Source: an uncultured Clostridia bacterium (GTDB taxonomy: Bacteria; Bacillota; Clostridia; Oscillospirales; Ruminococcaceae). Taken from it: 40,663 bases of DNA. Location: contig CANQNK010000020.1 of the NCBI GenBank assembly GCA_947625195.1, positions 1 to 40,663 on the forward strand, written 5' to 3'. Position numbers and translations under genes: made by a program. The notes under the pieces were generated by a model, which worked only from the letters and a program-made list of their open reading frames with translations, was not told the origin of the DNA and did no database searches. Below are positions 1 to 7,806 of this stretch, in pieces (position 1 is the first letter of the stretch; each line of letters begins with the position of its first letter).

Positions 1-1479
1 CTTGATACGACTTGTGAGCAGTCGGCAGAGTGGGATCTTATTCTGCCCGACTATTATCCTGATATTTTCAGAATACTCAAATGCAGCTTCACGCCTGCTA
101 TCACCTCACGGAGCATAAACGGAAGCCGATTTTCCTATGAGCTTACGGTAAACATTAAAATACTGTACTGCTCTGCGGAAAACAAAAAGGTAAACTGCGT
201 AGAGCAAAAGCAGGTTTTTACAAAAACACTCGATTTAAACGGCGATGTTCAGAACCCTGAGATTCACCTTTGCCCCAGAACCGACTACATAAACTGCCGC
301 GTACAGAATCAACGGCGACTCGATATACGGGGCTGCGTATCAACCAGAGTAAAGATCATCGGAGAAGAAACAAGCGAGCTTCTTATAGGCGCCTCGGGCG
401 GAAAGATACAGCTTCGTCGCGAAGAGGTATCGGTTTTGACAAAGCGCATAAGCTTTTCAAAGCGCATAACAATATCAGAGGAAATAGAGCTTAGCGAGCA
501 AAAGCCGGATATGGATTCAATAATAAAAGCATGCTGTGATATAGAAATGACAGAATGCAAGGTGATCCCGGATAAAATGGTAGTAAAGGGAGAAGCAAAG
601 GCATATGTTCTTTACAACACCTCTGACGATTCCTGTGACAGCTTAAAGTTTTCGCTGCCGTTTTCAAATATTCTGGACATAGAAGGCGCGGACGAAAGCT
701 GTAAGGTTTTTACCGAAATAGAGTCGCCGTTTATTGAGATAATTCCTAAAAACAATTCCCAGCGTGAATACACCTGTGAAATTTCTTTTACCGTGTGCGT
801 ATACGCCTTAAAATACGAAAATGAACATCTTGTTTTGGACGCATATTCAACCGCATACGAATGTGAAAACGAGGCGTCTCAAATGAATCTTGAGCTTTGT
901 CCGGAAGAAAAGACAGTAAGATTTGACTGCACGGGAACGCTGAAAAGCGACGATGCAAAAATAAGCGAGGTTATTGACGCGTCCGCCGAGTGCTACAACG
1001 TACAGTACCGAACTGAAAACGACAAGCTGATGGTTTTCGGAAGCATTGACATTTCTCTATTGGCCAGAGACTCCGACGGCTGTCCTATGCTTCTTTCAGA
1101 CACCCTCGCGTTTGAAAAGCAGATAGACTGTAAGACTGACGATATTTCTTCCGTTGATTTGTGCGCGAAAATATGCTCTGTTGACTATATGATAAAATCT
1201 GCGGACTGTGCAGAAATCACTGTATCCGCAGAGGTAAAGGCAAACATAAAGAGATGTCTTAAAAACAACGCGCTGAAAAACATTAAGCTCAACGAAGGAA
1301 GCAAAAAGTCCTGCAACACAAATTGTGCCTTAAAGCTTTACAACTGTGAAGAAAACGAATCCCTGTGGGAGGTTGCAAAGAGATTTAACACTACTCCGTC
1401 GGCAATAGCTTGCGAAAACGACATCGGGGATACCGACACTCTTCCCATCGGAATGATACTTATTCCCATAACGGATTAA
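1..1479 (+). CDS. SPOCS/LysM spore coat assembly protein, SipL-like (5' partial)
   Basis: The reading frame is open from the first base of the window to the stop at 1477-1479, so the gene begins upstream and 492 C-terminal residues are visible. The ATG at 436 is internal. The long beta-rich part has the character of SPOCS (DUF3794) repeats. The C-terminal ~50 residues form a LysM domain (ESLWEVAKRFNTTPSAI, ending near LPIGMILIPI). SPOCS plus C-terminal LysM is the architecture of Clostridioides difficile SipL, which binds SpoIVA and tethers coat to the forespore. The next gene, 13 bp downstream, is spoIVA, which supports a SipL-type role. In the family, SipL and SpoIVA act in the mother cell. 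The promoter is outside the window. The SipL assignment rests on architecture and position. Another SPOCS/LysM coat protein is possible. Confidence 0.85.
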   Translation, partial: LDTTCEQSAEWDLILPDYYPDIFRILKCSFTPAITSRSINGSRFSYELTVNIKILYCSAENKKVNCVEQKQVFTKTLDLNGDVQNPEIHLCPRTDYINCRVQNQRRLDIRGCVSTRVKIIGEETSELLIGASGGKIQLRREEVSVLTKRISFSKRITISEEIELSEQKPDMDSIIKACCDIEMTECKVIPDKMVVKGEAKAYVLYNTSDDSCDSLKFSLPFSNILDIEGADESCKVFTEIESPFIEIIPKNNSQREYTCEISFTVCVYALKYENEHLVLDAYSTAYECENEASQMNLELCPEEKTVRFDCTGTLKSDDAKISEVIDASAECYNVQYRTENDKLMVFGSIDISLLARDSDGCPMLLSDTLAFEKQIDCKTDDISSVDLCAKICSVDYMIKSADCAEITVSAEVKANIKRCLKNNALKNIKLNEGSKKSCNTNCALKLYNCEENESLWEVAKRFNTTPSAIACENDIGDTDTLPIGMILIPITD

Positions 1480-1492
1480 GGAGGTTTATTTT

Positions 1493-2965
1493 ATGAGTTC
1501 AATATACTCTGATATTGCAAAGCGTTCGGGCGGCAATATCTACATAGGAGTGGTAGGCCCCGTGCGCACGGGAAAATCCACGTTTATACACAGGTTTATG
1601 GAAACCGTTGTAATACCGAACATAAAAAGCGAGTTTGCCAAGGAGCGGGCAATTGATGAGCTTCCCCAGTCCTCCGGCGGAAAAACCATAATGACAACAG
1701 AGCCAAAATTCATTCCGGAAGAGGCAGTTGACATATGTATTGACGACAACTCAAGGCTCAGCGTAAAGATGATCGACTGTGTGGGATACGTTATCCCCTC
1801 GGCAGTCGGGTACTTTGAGAACGAAGCACCCAGAATGGTAAAGACCCCATGGTTTGAGGACGAGATTCCGTTTAATATGGCCGCTGAAATAGGCACGCAG
1901 AAAGTTATAAACGAGCATTCCACAATAGGGCTTGTTATAACCACTGACGGCAGCATAACCGATCTTCCGAGAGATGAGTACGAAGTATGCGAAGAACAGG
2001 TCATAAAGGAACTCAAAGCGCTTAACAAGCCTTTTGTAGTTCTTATGAACTCTGTCTCTCCTGAAACAAAGGAGTGCGAGGAGCTGTGCCGCAGCCTCAA
2101 GGAAAAGTACGACTGCTGTGTTATGCCGGTAAACTGTTTGGAGCTTGGCGAGGAAGATATAAAAGCTATTCTTTCACAGATTCTCTACTCATTCCCGATA
2201 AAGGAAATAAGCTTTAATATGCCCCGCTGGATAGCAAAGCTTAACAAAGGCCACTGGCTGAAGGACAATATCTTAAGCTGTATAAAGGATTCCGCAAACG
2301 AGATTTATATGATCCGGGACATAGAAAAAATGGTAGATTGCATAAGTAAGAACGAATATGTGCTATCCGCAAACATACAAACTCTTGACTTCGGTTCGGG
2401 CTCGGCTATTATTTGCGTCAGTCTTGACGAAAGCCTGTTTTATAAGATAATAGCTGAAAAGACTAACCTTAATGTCTCTGACGAATCCGACCTTATGAGT
2501 ATGATACTTGAGCTTACTAAGGCAAAAAGCTCGTATGAGAAGTTTGAAAGCGCTTTAAATCAGGTAGAAGCCACCGGCTACGGAATAGTTATGCCTACCT
2601 TATCAGAGCTAAGGCTTGATGAGCCGGAAATAGTAAAGCAGAGCGGAAAATACGGCATAAGGCTTAAAGCAAGCGCTCCCACGATACATATGATTAAAGC
2701 GCAGATCTCGACTGAGATAAGCCCGATAGTCGGAAGCGAGGAGCAGTCAAACGAGCTTATATCGTATCTTCTAGGCGACCTTGAAGAAAGTCCTGAAAAG
2801 ATATGGGATTCAAACATCTTCGGCAAGTCCCTTTATGAGCTTGTAAATGAAGGCCTGAACGCAAAGATATTAAGGCTTGGAGCAGACGCAAGAGAAAAGC
2901 TGAGAGAGGCGGTAGAAAGGATAGTAAACGAAGGCTGCAACGGTCTTATATGCTTTATACTGTAA
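1493..2965 (+). CDS. spoIVA: Stage IV sporulation protein A, coat-anchoring ATPase
   Basis: This 490-residue protein matches the usual SpoIVA length (~492). The P-loop is GPVRTGKST at residues 22-30, with K28 as the ATP-binding lysine. A DCVGYV motif lies where the Walker B/switch region of this TRAFAC-type ATPase is expected. The C-terminus ends NGLICFIL, the hydrophobic tail that SpoIVA uses to dock on the forespore surface. SpoIVA polymerises after ATP hydrolysis to form the basement layer of the coat and is needed for cortex formation. Start at ATG 1493, with AAGGAGG ending 8 bp upstream. It lies 13 bp after the SipL-like gene, so the two are very likely co-transcribed in the mother cell. 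A strong terminator follows the stop. Confidence 0.97.
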   Translation: MSSIYSDIAKRSGGNIYIGVVGPVRTGKSTFIHRFMETVVIPNIKSEFAKERAIDELPQSSGGKTIMTTEPKFIPEEAVDICIDDNSRLSVKMIDCVGYVIPSAVGYFENEAPRMVKTPWFEDEIPFNMAAEIGTQKVINEHSTIGLVITTDGSITDLPRDEYEVCEEQVIKELKALNKPFVVLMNSVSPETKECEELCRSLKEKYDCCVMPVNCLELGEEDIKAILSQILYSFPIKEISFNMPRWIAKLNKGHWLKDNILSCIKDSANEIYMIRDIEKMVDCISKNEYVLSANIQTLDFGSGSAIICVSLDESLFYKIIAEKTNLNVSDESDLMSMILELTKAKSSYEKFESALNQVEATGYGIVMPTLSELRLDEPEIVKQSGKYGIRLKASAPTIHMIKAQISTEISPIVGSEEQSNELISYLLGDLEESPEKIWDSNIFGKSLYELVNEGLNAKILRLGADAREKLREAVERIVNEGCNGLICFIL

Positions 2966-2974
2966 ACAAAAAAA

Positions 2975-3015
2975 CTCCTTATCACCGGGCAAACGATGAT
3001 AAGGAGATATTTTTT
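2975..3015 (+). terminator. Intrinsic terminator of spoIVA
   Basis: A perfect 10-bp stem (CTCCTTATCA with TGATAAGGAG) is followed by ATATTTTTTC, just after the spoIVA stop. An A-run on the left side means it could also work on the minus strand. Confidence 0.85.
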
Positions 3016-3137
3016 CACTTAAGCTTAAAATACTCTTCGTCCGAAACAGGCTCACACCACTCAGTACCGCCGTTTTCAGCGGGAACCTCAATTGCAATGT
3101 GAGAAAACCAGCTTTGTGCCGCCGCGCCGGGCCAAGA
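3015..3137 (-). pseudogene. C-terminal remnant of a cupin-domain protein
   Basis: On the minus strand a 40-residue stretch reads SWPGAAAQSWFSHIAIEVP, then GGTEWCEPVSDEEYFKLK and a stop. This matches, as I remember the family, the last part of small cupin proteins related to carboxymuconolactone decarboxylase (typical: KHWHGAAPDSWFSHLAVEVP...EPVSDEEYGKL). The frame has no start codon, and the beta-barrel half with the metal-binding histidines is absent upstream. A ribosome site with ATG at 3154 opens a different frame (MTREES...), so no functional product is expected. It is most simply the tail of a deleted gene sitting between convergent spoIVA and the prepilin gene. Confidence 0.7.
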
Positions 3138-3210
3138 CTTTCTTCTCTCGTCATAAATATTCCTCCCTAAAATTGCGTTCAAAAAGACTGACAGCTACTG
3201 CCGGTATTTA

Positions 3211-4278
3211 TTACTCACTTTCCCAATCCGTGTTTATACCTGACAGTATATTATCGTAAATGCTGCGAATATCGTATGCGGTTTTTGAATCATCGATATC
3301 TTTCAAGAAATACGCCTTACTGTAATCCTCATTCCATATGCAATTTGCATTAAACGCGATGTCTGAACCGTCTTTGAAATTATCGTCTAAGTTTTCGCTG
3401 TTGAAATAACTATCAAGCCTTGCGTTTCTCAGCCCAAGGATCATAAAGCCGTCTTTTCCCATAACGACCGAACCGCTTCCGCCATCGCCGTAAATATTGT
3501 CGTCAAGACCTCCTGCATATGCCACTATCGGCATATATCCGGCACCGCCGTAAGACCTGTAAAACGCATTTTTGTAAGCTTCCTTTTCGTTTATAATAAC
3601 CGTAAGGCACATACTTAATGCTAAATTCTTTTTTGTGTCGGCGTCTGAAACCCCCAACGAGTTGATGCAGGTTTTAACCGCATTAAATTTATCGGCATCT
3701 ATCTTGGTAATCTTTGTAACCTCTGAGATTATACTGTCAACTCCGTTAGCGTAAGCTGTTTTAATAATTTCAGCATTTAAAATTTCATTCTTAATAATAT
3801 CCGCAAGAGACGCTCTTTCAGAGTCCGCAGGACTATTTTTATAACCGCAAACAAACTGATTCTTTCCGACATTTCCGTCCTGACATCTGGCGGTTACCTC
3901 AACATCAAATCCCGTCTGTACTTGATCGTCTTTAACGTCACTGATCTCCCACGAAACGTAAACCGTATTTTGATCATTGCAGAAGTTGTTAAGCTTTAAT
4001 CCAAAGCTTGTTGCGGGAGTATCTTTTACACTGTCGTCGAAGGTTGAAACGGCGCTTATTATGTCTGCGGATACTCCCACAGAGCTGTTATACCGCTCTA
4101 CTGCGCAGGTGGTCTGTATTTTTGAAAGAAGGCTTTCAAGCGCCAGAGTGCAGTTTTGCTCTTTATGCCTTGATACATAACCTACAATGTTCGGTACAGC
4201 GATAACAGCCGCAATTATTATTATAACAAGCACTGCAATAACTTCCACAAGTGTAAAGCCGCATTTATTCTGCTTCAT
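3211..4278 (-). CDS. Type IV prepilin-like protein with class III signal
   Basis: This 355-residue protein starts with a textbook prepilin leader: short basic MKQNKCG, then the cleavage site G7/F8, then FTLVEV with the conserved Glu at mature position 5. A ~20-residue hydrophobic helix follows (VIAVLVIIIIAAVIAVPNIV). A prepilin peptidase should cut it and the helix would pack into a pilus or pseudopilus. The rest (~320 residues) is a large polar domain I do not recognise, longer than most major pilins, so it may be a minor pilin or a stand-alone surface pseudopilin. No pilus ATPase, platform protein or peptidase gene is in the window. It follows the PII-like gene by 23 bp and is probably the last gene of the prmA operon. 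The prepilin call is firm; its machine is unknown. Confidence 0.85.
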   Translation of the reverse strand: MKQNKCGFTLVEVIAVLVIIIIAAVIAVPNIVGYVSRHKEQNCTLALESLLSKIQTTCAVERYNSSVGVSADIISAVSTFDDSVKDTPATSFGLKLNNFCNDQNTVYVSWEISDVKDDQVQTGFDVEVTARCQDGNVGKNQFVCGYKNSPADSERASLADIIKNEILNAEIIKTAYANGVDSIISEVTKITKIDADKFNAVKTCINSLGVSDADTKKNLALSMCLTVIINEKEAYKNAFYRSYGGAGYMPIVAYAGGLDDNIYGDGGSGSVVMGKDGFMILGLRNARLDSYFNSENLDDNFKDGSDIAFNANCIWNEDYSKAYFLKDIDDSKTAYDIRSIYDNILSGINTDWESE

Positions 4279-4301
4279 ACAATGATCCCCTTTACAAAAG
4301 G

Positions 4302-4646
4302 TTATTTATCATTTTTGTCGGCGCCGTCAACAAAGCTCAGTGGAATTCCCATAAGTATGCCAGTATTCGGCTGATTTAGGTCTCCGAACACCTCGCTTAC
4401 TATTTTTCTTACCTCTTCGACTTTATCTTCGTCCACTCCGAAAAGAATAGTCTTAGAGCTTTCATTCTGATTTTTTACTATTTCTTTGAAAACATCAAAC
4501 ATCGGCATTCCGTCAACGTTAGCAAGACTTTTAGCCATACCGGTGCTTTCAAGCACAGTTCCGCCCTTTACGCCGGCTATTGCAAGACGCTTCATAAGCT
4601 CATCTATAAGTTCTTCCTTTTTTGTAAAAAATATAAGTAACTGCAT
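4302..4646 (-). CDS. PII-like (GlnB-fold) small protein
   Basis: I chose the ATG at 4646 (MQLLIFFTKK) because TAGGAGGATAC lies directly upstream, inside the end of prmA. The longer frame from 4691 has no such site and overlaps prmA. The product is 114 residues, the usual size of PII-like trimers. It has the beta-alpha-beta opening (QLLIFFTKKEELIDELMKRL) followed by a glycine-rich turn (AGVKGGTVLESTGMA). This resembles P-II family nitrogen regulators, but I see no conserved uridylylated T-loop tyrosine. It is therefore better described as a PII-like sensor of unknown ligand. It is the middle gene of prmA - PII-like - prepilin. No glutamine synthetase or ammonium transporter gene is near. Confidence 0.7.
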   Translation of the reverse strand: MQLLIFFTKKEELIDELMKRLAIAGVKGGTVLESTGMAKSLANVDGMPMFDVFKEIVKNQNESSKTILFGVDEDKVEEVRKIVSEVFGDLNQPNTGILMGIPLSFVDGADKNDK

Positions 4647-4656
4647 ATGTATCCTC

Positions 4657-5649
4657 CTAACTCTTGATAATATTAACCGTATTCCTCTCAAAAACCGCCG
4701 ATACCCAGCCTTCTCTTTCCCTCAAATCTGAAAGCCCAAAGCCGCATTCTTTTATAATCCCTATCACTTCATCCCTGCGCTCTGAAATTATTCCTGAGAC
4801 TATCAGGATCCCTTTATCTTTAAGAAAATCCGAAAAAACTCCGCTCATAGCAATAAGTATATCAGACACAATATTTGCACATACAATATCGTAACCGCCG
4901 CCTATCAAGCCCCTTATATTCTCGTCGTCTATTACATTTCCGCACAAAGCCTTAAAACAGTCAGCCTTTACGCCGTTTTGCAAAAGGTTTTCGGATGCAA
5001 TTTCAACTGAGTTCTCGTCAATATCCACAACAGTAAGCTCGCTTGCTCCGAGCAAGAATCCCGCAGCGGACAAGATCCCACTGCCGCAGCCGAGATCGAG
5101 CATCCTGTCGCCGGCTTTTATGTACCGTTCGATATTTTCAAGACAAAGCTGTGTGGTATTGTGCTGGCCTGTGCCGAAGCTGGGCGCAGGGTCTATTTCC
5201 AGTATCTTTCTGCCTGTGCTCCCGTCAGGAACCTTCTCCCACGTAGGCTTTATCAGAAGTCTTTCGCCTATTTCGATCGGTTTAAAATACTGCTTCCAGT
5301 TATTTGCCCAATCTTCCTCGCTGATATTTGCAAGAGAAACCTCAAGCCGGCCGAATTTTCCTTCATTGTCTCTTTGCTTAAGCTCTCTAAGCTCCTCTTT
5401 TATAAGCAGCAAAAGCTCAGCACCCTGTTCGTTCTCTGGAATATAAACCGTAACGCTTGTTTCGCAATCCTTAAGTCCCAACAAGTCGTCGTCGATATAA
5501 TCCCAGTTTGCTATTTTATTGTCAAGGAAATCCTCAAACACCTTTGAGTCCTTTATCTCAAATCCGGTAATATTAAGACCTATCAGGCAACCGCAGACTA
5601 TGTCCGCTCCCTCAGTTGTAGTATAAATGCAAGCCTCCGTCCAGTTCAA
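4657..5649 (-). CDS. prmA: Ribosomal protein L11 methyltransferase
   Basis: The 330-residue protein has the PrmA layout. A substrate-recognition N-terminal domain contains WANNWKQYFKPIEIG and LLIKPTWE. The class I SAM-methyltransferase fold follows, with PAPSFGTGQH, motif I LDLGCGSGILSAAG, acidic motif VVDIDENSVE and the catalytic-loop segment VCANIVSDIL. It trimethylates ribosomal protein L11 in the cytosol. The start at 5649 has GGAGG a few bases upstream. A consensus promoter lies at 5686-5714. The downstream PII-like gene uses a ribosome site formed by the end of prmA, so the two are translationally close. In many Firmicutes prmA sits beside dnaJ or rsmE; here it does not. Confidence 0.95.
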   Translation of the reverse strand: MNWTEACIYTTTEGADIVCGCLIGLNITGFEIKDSKVFEDFLDNKIANWDYIDDDLLGLKDCETSVTVYIPENEQGAELLLLIKEELRELKQRDNEGKFGRLEVSLANISEEDWANNWKQYFKPIEIGERLLIKPTWEKVPDGSTGRKILEIDPAPSFGTGQHNTTQLCLENIERYIKAGDRMLDLGCGSGILSAAGFLLGASELTVVDIDENSVEIASENLLQNGVKADCFKALCGNVIDDENIRGLIGGGYDIVCANIVSDILIAMSGVFSDFLKDKGILIVSGIISERRDEVIGIIKECGFGLSDLREREGWVSAVFERNTVNIIKS

Positions 5650-5685
5650 TAAAGCACCTCCGATAATGCACAGTGGTCTAGTGAT

Positions 5686-5714
5686 ATTATAACATAAATA
5701 CTAAAAAAAGTAAA
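5686..5714 (-). promoter_or_regulatory. Sigma-A promoter for prmA operon
   Basis: Minus-strand TTTACT, 17-bp spacer, TATAAT, ending about 37 bp before the prmA start. Confidence 0.65.
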
Positions 5715-6010
5715 GTCGTTTACCCTGTTCTTTTCATGACAATGAGAGGTTATATAATTTGCCTGTCAAAATTTACAGCACTACTTATGTCCGTTCAGAG
5801 TTACTTTTAGAAAATATTACAATATGTAAACTTTTCTGTTTATATCGACAAAAATTTTCCATTGAAATTTCAACAGGTTATTTAAGTCGCTCCGCTGAAT
5901 CATTTAAATACTGTCTTTTGTGACACTTTTGCAAAACCGATTTGTTAATTTTTTATTACAAAATCAGGATAAAAGTTACAAATTAGTTACATTTATTTTT
6001 AGTTTTAATC
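5715..6010. other. Long AT-rich intergenic region without a gene
   Basis: About 300 bp lie between the divergent prmA and rsmD promoters. I find no credible coding frame, tRNA or terminator. A 12-bp perfect palindrome TTGAAATTTCAA sits at 5862-5873 and could be an operator or chance in AT-rich DNA. The short word GTTAC recurs three times without regular spacing. Confidence 0.5.
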
Positions 6011-6039
6011 TAGACAAACGTTATTTTATGTAGTATAAT
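6011..6039 (+). promoter_or_regulatory. Sigma-A promoter for rsmD-coaD
   Basis: TAGACA (6011-6016), 17-bp spacer, perfect TATAAT (6034-6039). Transcription should start near 6046, giving a ~107-nt leader before rsmD. Confidence 0.75.
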
Positions 6040-6045
6040 AGTTCT

Positions 6046-6152
6046 ACGCCCCTGAAAAAAGGGAAATGTTTTAATAATAAGGGAGCCTTTTGCTTCCCGT
6101 GTTTTTCAGGCTGAAAGCGTATTAGGCCTGAGTGAAAGGAATGATCGTAATA
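6046..6152 (+). ncRNA. Structured 5' leader of rsmD (unclassified)
   Basis: The predicted leader opens with a closing stem CCTGAAAAA (6051-6059) pairing with TTTTTCAGG (6102-6110). Inside it is a second hairpin, GGGAGC with GCTTCCC (6081-6098). No U-tract follows, so this is not a simple terminator. I do not recognise a known riboswitch or ribosomal-protein leader. It could control rsmD translation or only protect the 5' end. Confidence 0.4.
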
Positions 6153-6704
6153 ATGAGGGTTATTACCGGTTCAGCGAGAGGTAAAAAGCTTAAAACGCTT
6201 GACGGGCTTGATGTACGCCCTACCTCTGATATGGTAAAAGAGGCTATATTCTCAATAATACAGTTTGATGTGCCGTCCTCATCGGTACTTGATTTGTTTT
6301 CAGGAAGCGGACAGCTTGGAATTGAAGCGTTGAGCCGCGGAGCGTCTCATTGTGTATTTGTTGACAAAAGCAAAAGCTCACTTGAGGTAACTAAAGACAA
6401 CCTGACGCATTGCGGATTTTTATCGCAGTCAAGGCTTTTAAATATGGACAGCATAGAGTATTTGAAAGTCGGTAAAAAAGGTATTGACATAGCTCTTTTG
6501 GATCCTCCTTATAATCAGGGACTAATAATGCAGTGTCTTTCAGAAATTGAGCATGTTTTAAGTGACAGCGCAATCGTTGTATGCGAACATGAGGCAGTGC
6601 TTACTCTACCCGAGAATGTGAAGGGACTTAAGCTTTCTAAAAGATACAAATACGGAAAAACAGCTTTAAGCGTTTACAAAACCAAAGACAGCGGCGAGGA
6701 ATAG
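6153..6704 (+). CDS. rsmD: 16S rRNA (guanine-966-N2)-methyltransferase
   Basis: I chose ATG 6153 (MRVITGSARGKKL) because RsmD proteins begin with this MR(V/I)I-G-GR-L block. GTG 6132 and ATG 6141 are upstream and in frame, but AAAGGA abuts 6141 and sits 12 bp before 6153. The 183-residue protein has SAM motif I VLDLFSGSGQLGIEAL at residues 45-60 and the catalytic N2-methyltransferase motif DPPY at 117-120. It methylates G966 of 16S rRNA during 30S assembly. coaD follows after 3 bp, the common bacterial pairing. Both sit behind the promoter at 6011-6039 and a structured leader. Confidence 0.95.
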   Translation: MRVITGSARGKKLKTLDGLDVRPTSDMVKEAIFSIIQFDVPSSSVLDLFSGSGQLGIEALSRGASHCVFVDKSKSSLEVTKDNLTHCGFLSQSRLLNMDSIEYLKVGKKGIDIALLDPPYNQGLIMQCLSEIEHVLSDSAIVVCEHEAVLTLPENVKGLKLSKRYKYGKTALSVYKTKDSGEE

Positions 6705-6707
6705 ACA

Positions 6708-7196
6708 ATGGAAAGAGTTGCAGTTTGTCCGGGAAGCTTTGATCCCGTTACATACGGACACATTGATATAATCAGACGAGCGTCTAAGCTGTTTGACAAG
6801 GTTATTGTAGCTGTGTCGGTAAATTCGCAGAAGAATACAAGCTTTTCGGTTGAAGAGCGTGTCGATATGATAAAAAAGGTTACCGCTGATTTTGACAACA
6901 TTGAAGTCGATATATGCACGGGACTTTTAGCCGAATACTGTAAAAAGCTTAATGCATCGGCAATTGTCAAGGGACTAAGGGCTGTATCCGACTTTGAGTA
7001 TGAATTTCAGCAGGCGTTGGCGAACAAAACGCTCTACCCTCAGGGCGAGACTGTATTTTTAATAACGCGCGCCGAGAATATGTACCTCAGCTCAAGCGTT
7101 GTAAAGGAAATCGCACGCTACGGCGGAGACATTTCAAGTCTCGTGCCAAAAGAAATATTAGACGAAATAGTCGCAAGACTAGTGAAGAATATATAA
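6708..7196 (+). CDS. coaD: Phosphopantetheine adenylyltransferase
   Basis: The 162-residue protein has the nucleotidyltransferase signature GSFDPVTYGHIDI (residues 9-21, with the T-x-GH ATP-binding motif at 15-18). The second conserved motif is YLSSSVVKEIA near the C-terminus, where ISSS-VRE is usual. CoaD makes dephospho-CoA from 4'-phosphopantetheine and ATP, the penultimate step of coenzyme A synthesis, as a cytosolic hexamer. It starts 3 bp after the rsmD stop and is clearly co-transcribed. Length and motifs are normal for the family. Confidence 0.97.
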   Translation: MERVAVCPGSFDPVTYGHIDIIRRASKLFDKVIVAVSVNSQKNTSFSVEERVDMIKKVTADFDNIEVDICTGLLAEYCKKLNASAIVKGLRAVSDFEYEFQQALANKTLYPQGETVFLITRAENMYLSSSVVKEIARYGGDISSLVPKEILDEIVARLVKNI

Positions 7197-7216
7197 AAAT
7201 AAAGGAGTAAGGAAAA

Positions 7217-7696
7217 ATGGCAAAGATTGAAGAAATACTGGATTTAATGGACGAAATGATCGACAAGGCTTCGAGTGTTCCTTTTACTAACAAAAAGGTT
7301 ATCGACATCGAAAAAATGAGAGAATATATCGACAGTATCCGATACAACCTCCCTACTGACATCAAGAAGGCTAAAGAGCTTCAAAACGACAAGGCCATAA
7401 TAATGACTGAAGCTAACAAAAAAGCAGAGGTCATCGTGAAGAAAGCTGAAGAACGCGCTCAGATTCTTGTTTCTGAGGATGAAATCACCAAAGCAGCACA
7501 GATTCAAGCGGCCGATATTCTCAATCAGGCTTATGCGGCTGAAAAAGAGATAAGGGTCGCTATGGCCAAAAAGCTTGAAGCTGCTCTTACCCAGGCAGAA
7601 AACGTTCTTACAAAGAATCTTACCGACGTAAAGCAGACCAAGGAAGCCATTATCGCCGTAGCTGAGCCAAAGCAGCCTATCACGCAGGAAAAGTAA
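7217..7696 (+). CDS. Coiled-coil protein of unknown function (coaD-linked)
   Basis: A 159-residue soluble protein, rich in Ala, Glu and Lys, with long amphipathic helices through residues ~45-145 (for example EANKKAEVIVKKAEERAQIL) and no membrane segment. The pattern resembles DivIVA-like or ATP-synthase-stalk coiled coils, and such genes are sometimes labelled ATPase for that reason. I see no P-loop or catalytic motif, so that label is not supported. The N-terminal ~45 residues (MAKIEEILDLMDEMIDKASSVPF) form a separate helical segment that could hold a binding site. AAGGAG lies well placed before ATG 7217. It is third in the rsmD-coaD operon and ends at a terminator. Confidence 0.75.
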   Translation: MAKIEEILDLMDEMIDKASSVPFTNKKVIDIEKMREYIDSIRYNLPTDIKKAKELQNDKAIIMTEANKKAEVIVKKAEERAQILVSEDEITKAAQIQAADILNQAYAAEKEIRVAMAKKLEAALTQAENVLTKNLTDVKQTKEAIIAVAEPKQPITQEK

Positions 7697-7712
7697 TCAG
7701 TGAAAAATATAT

Positions 7713-7750
7713 ATCCGCAGCCTGTTAATTCTAAGCTGCGGATTTTTTAT
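7713..7750 (+). terminator. Terminator of the rsmD-coaD operon
   Basis: Stem ATCCGCAGC / GCTGCGGAT followed by TTTTTTAT, shortly after the stop at 7696. Confidence 0.85.
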
Positions 7751-7762
7751 ATATTAAGCGAT

Positions 7763-7793
7763 GTAAAAAGCGGAGAGCAAATGCTCTCCGCTT
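7763..7793 (-). terminator. Terminator of the first solute-binding lipoprotein gene
   Basis: Perfect stem AAGCGGAGAGC / GCTCTCCGCTT with a 4-nt loop. On the minus strand it is followed by a run of T, just after the stop at 7807. Confidence 0.85.
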
Positions 7794-7806
7794 CAATAAT
7801 TCCATT

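Noticed and set aside
2870-3154. 94-residue minus-strand frame with a good ribosome site (MTREES...)
   Set aside because: It overlaps the spoIVA end and terminator, and the meaningful protein similarity (cupin tail) lies in another frame of the same strand.
5862-5873. Perfect palindrome TTGAAATTTCAA as an operator
   Set aside because: It is far from both flanking promoters (over 130 bp) and easily arises in AT-rich sequence; kept only as a note.
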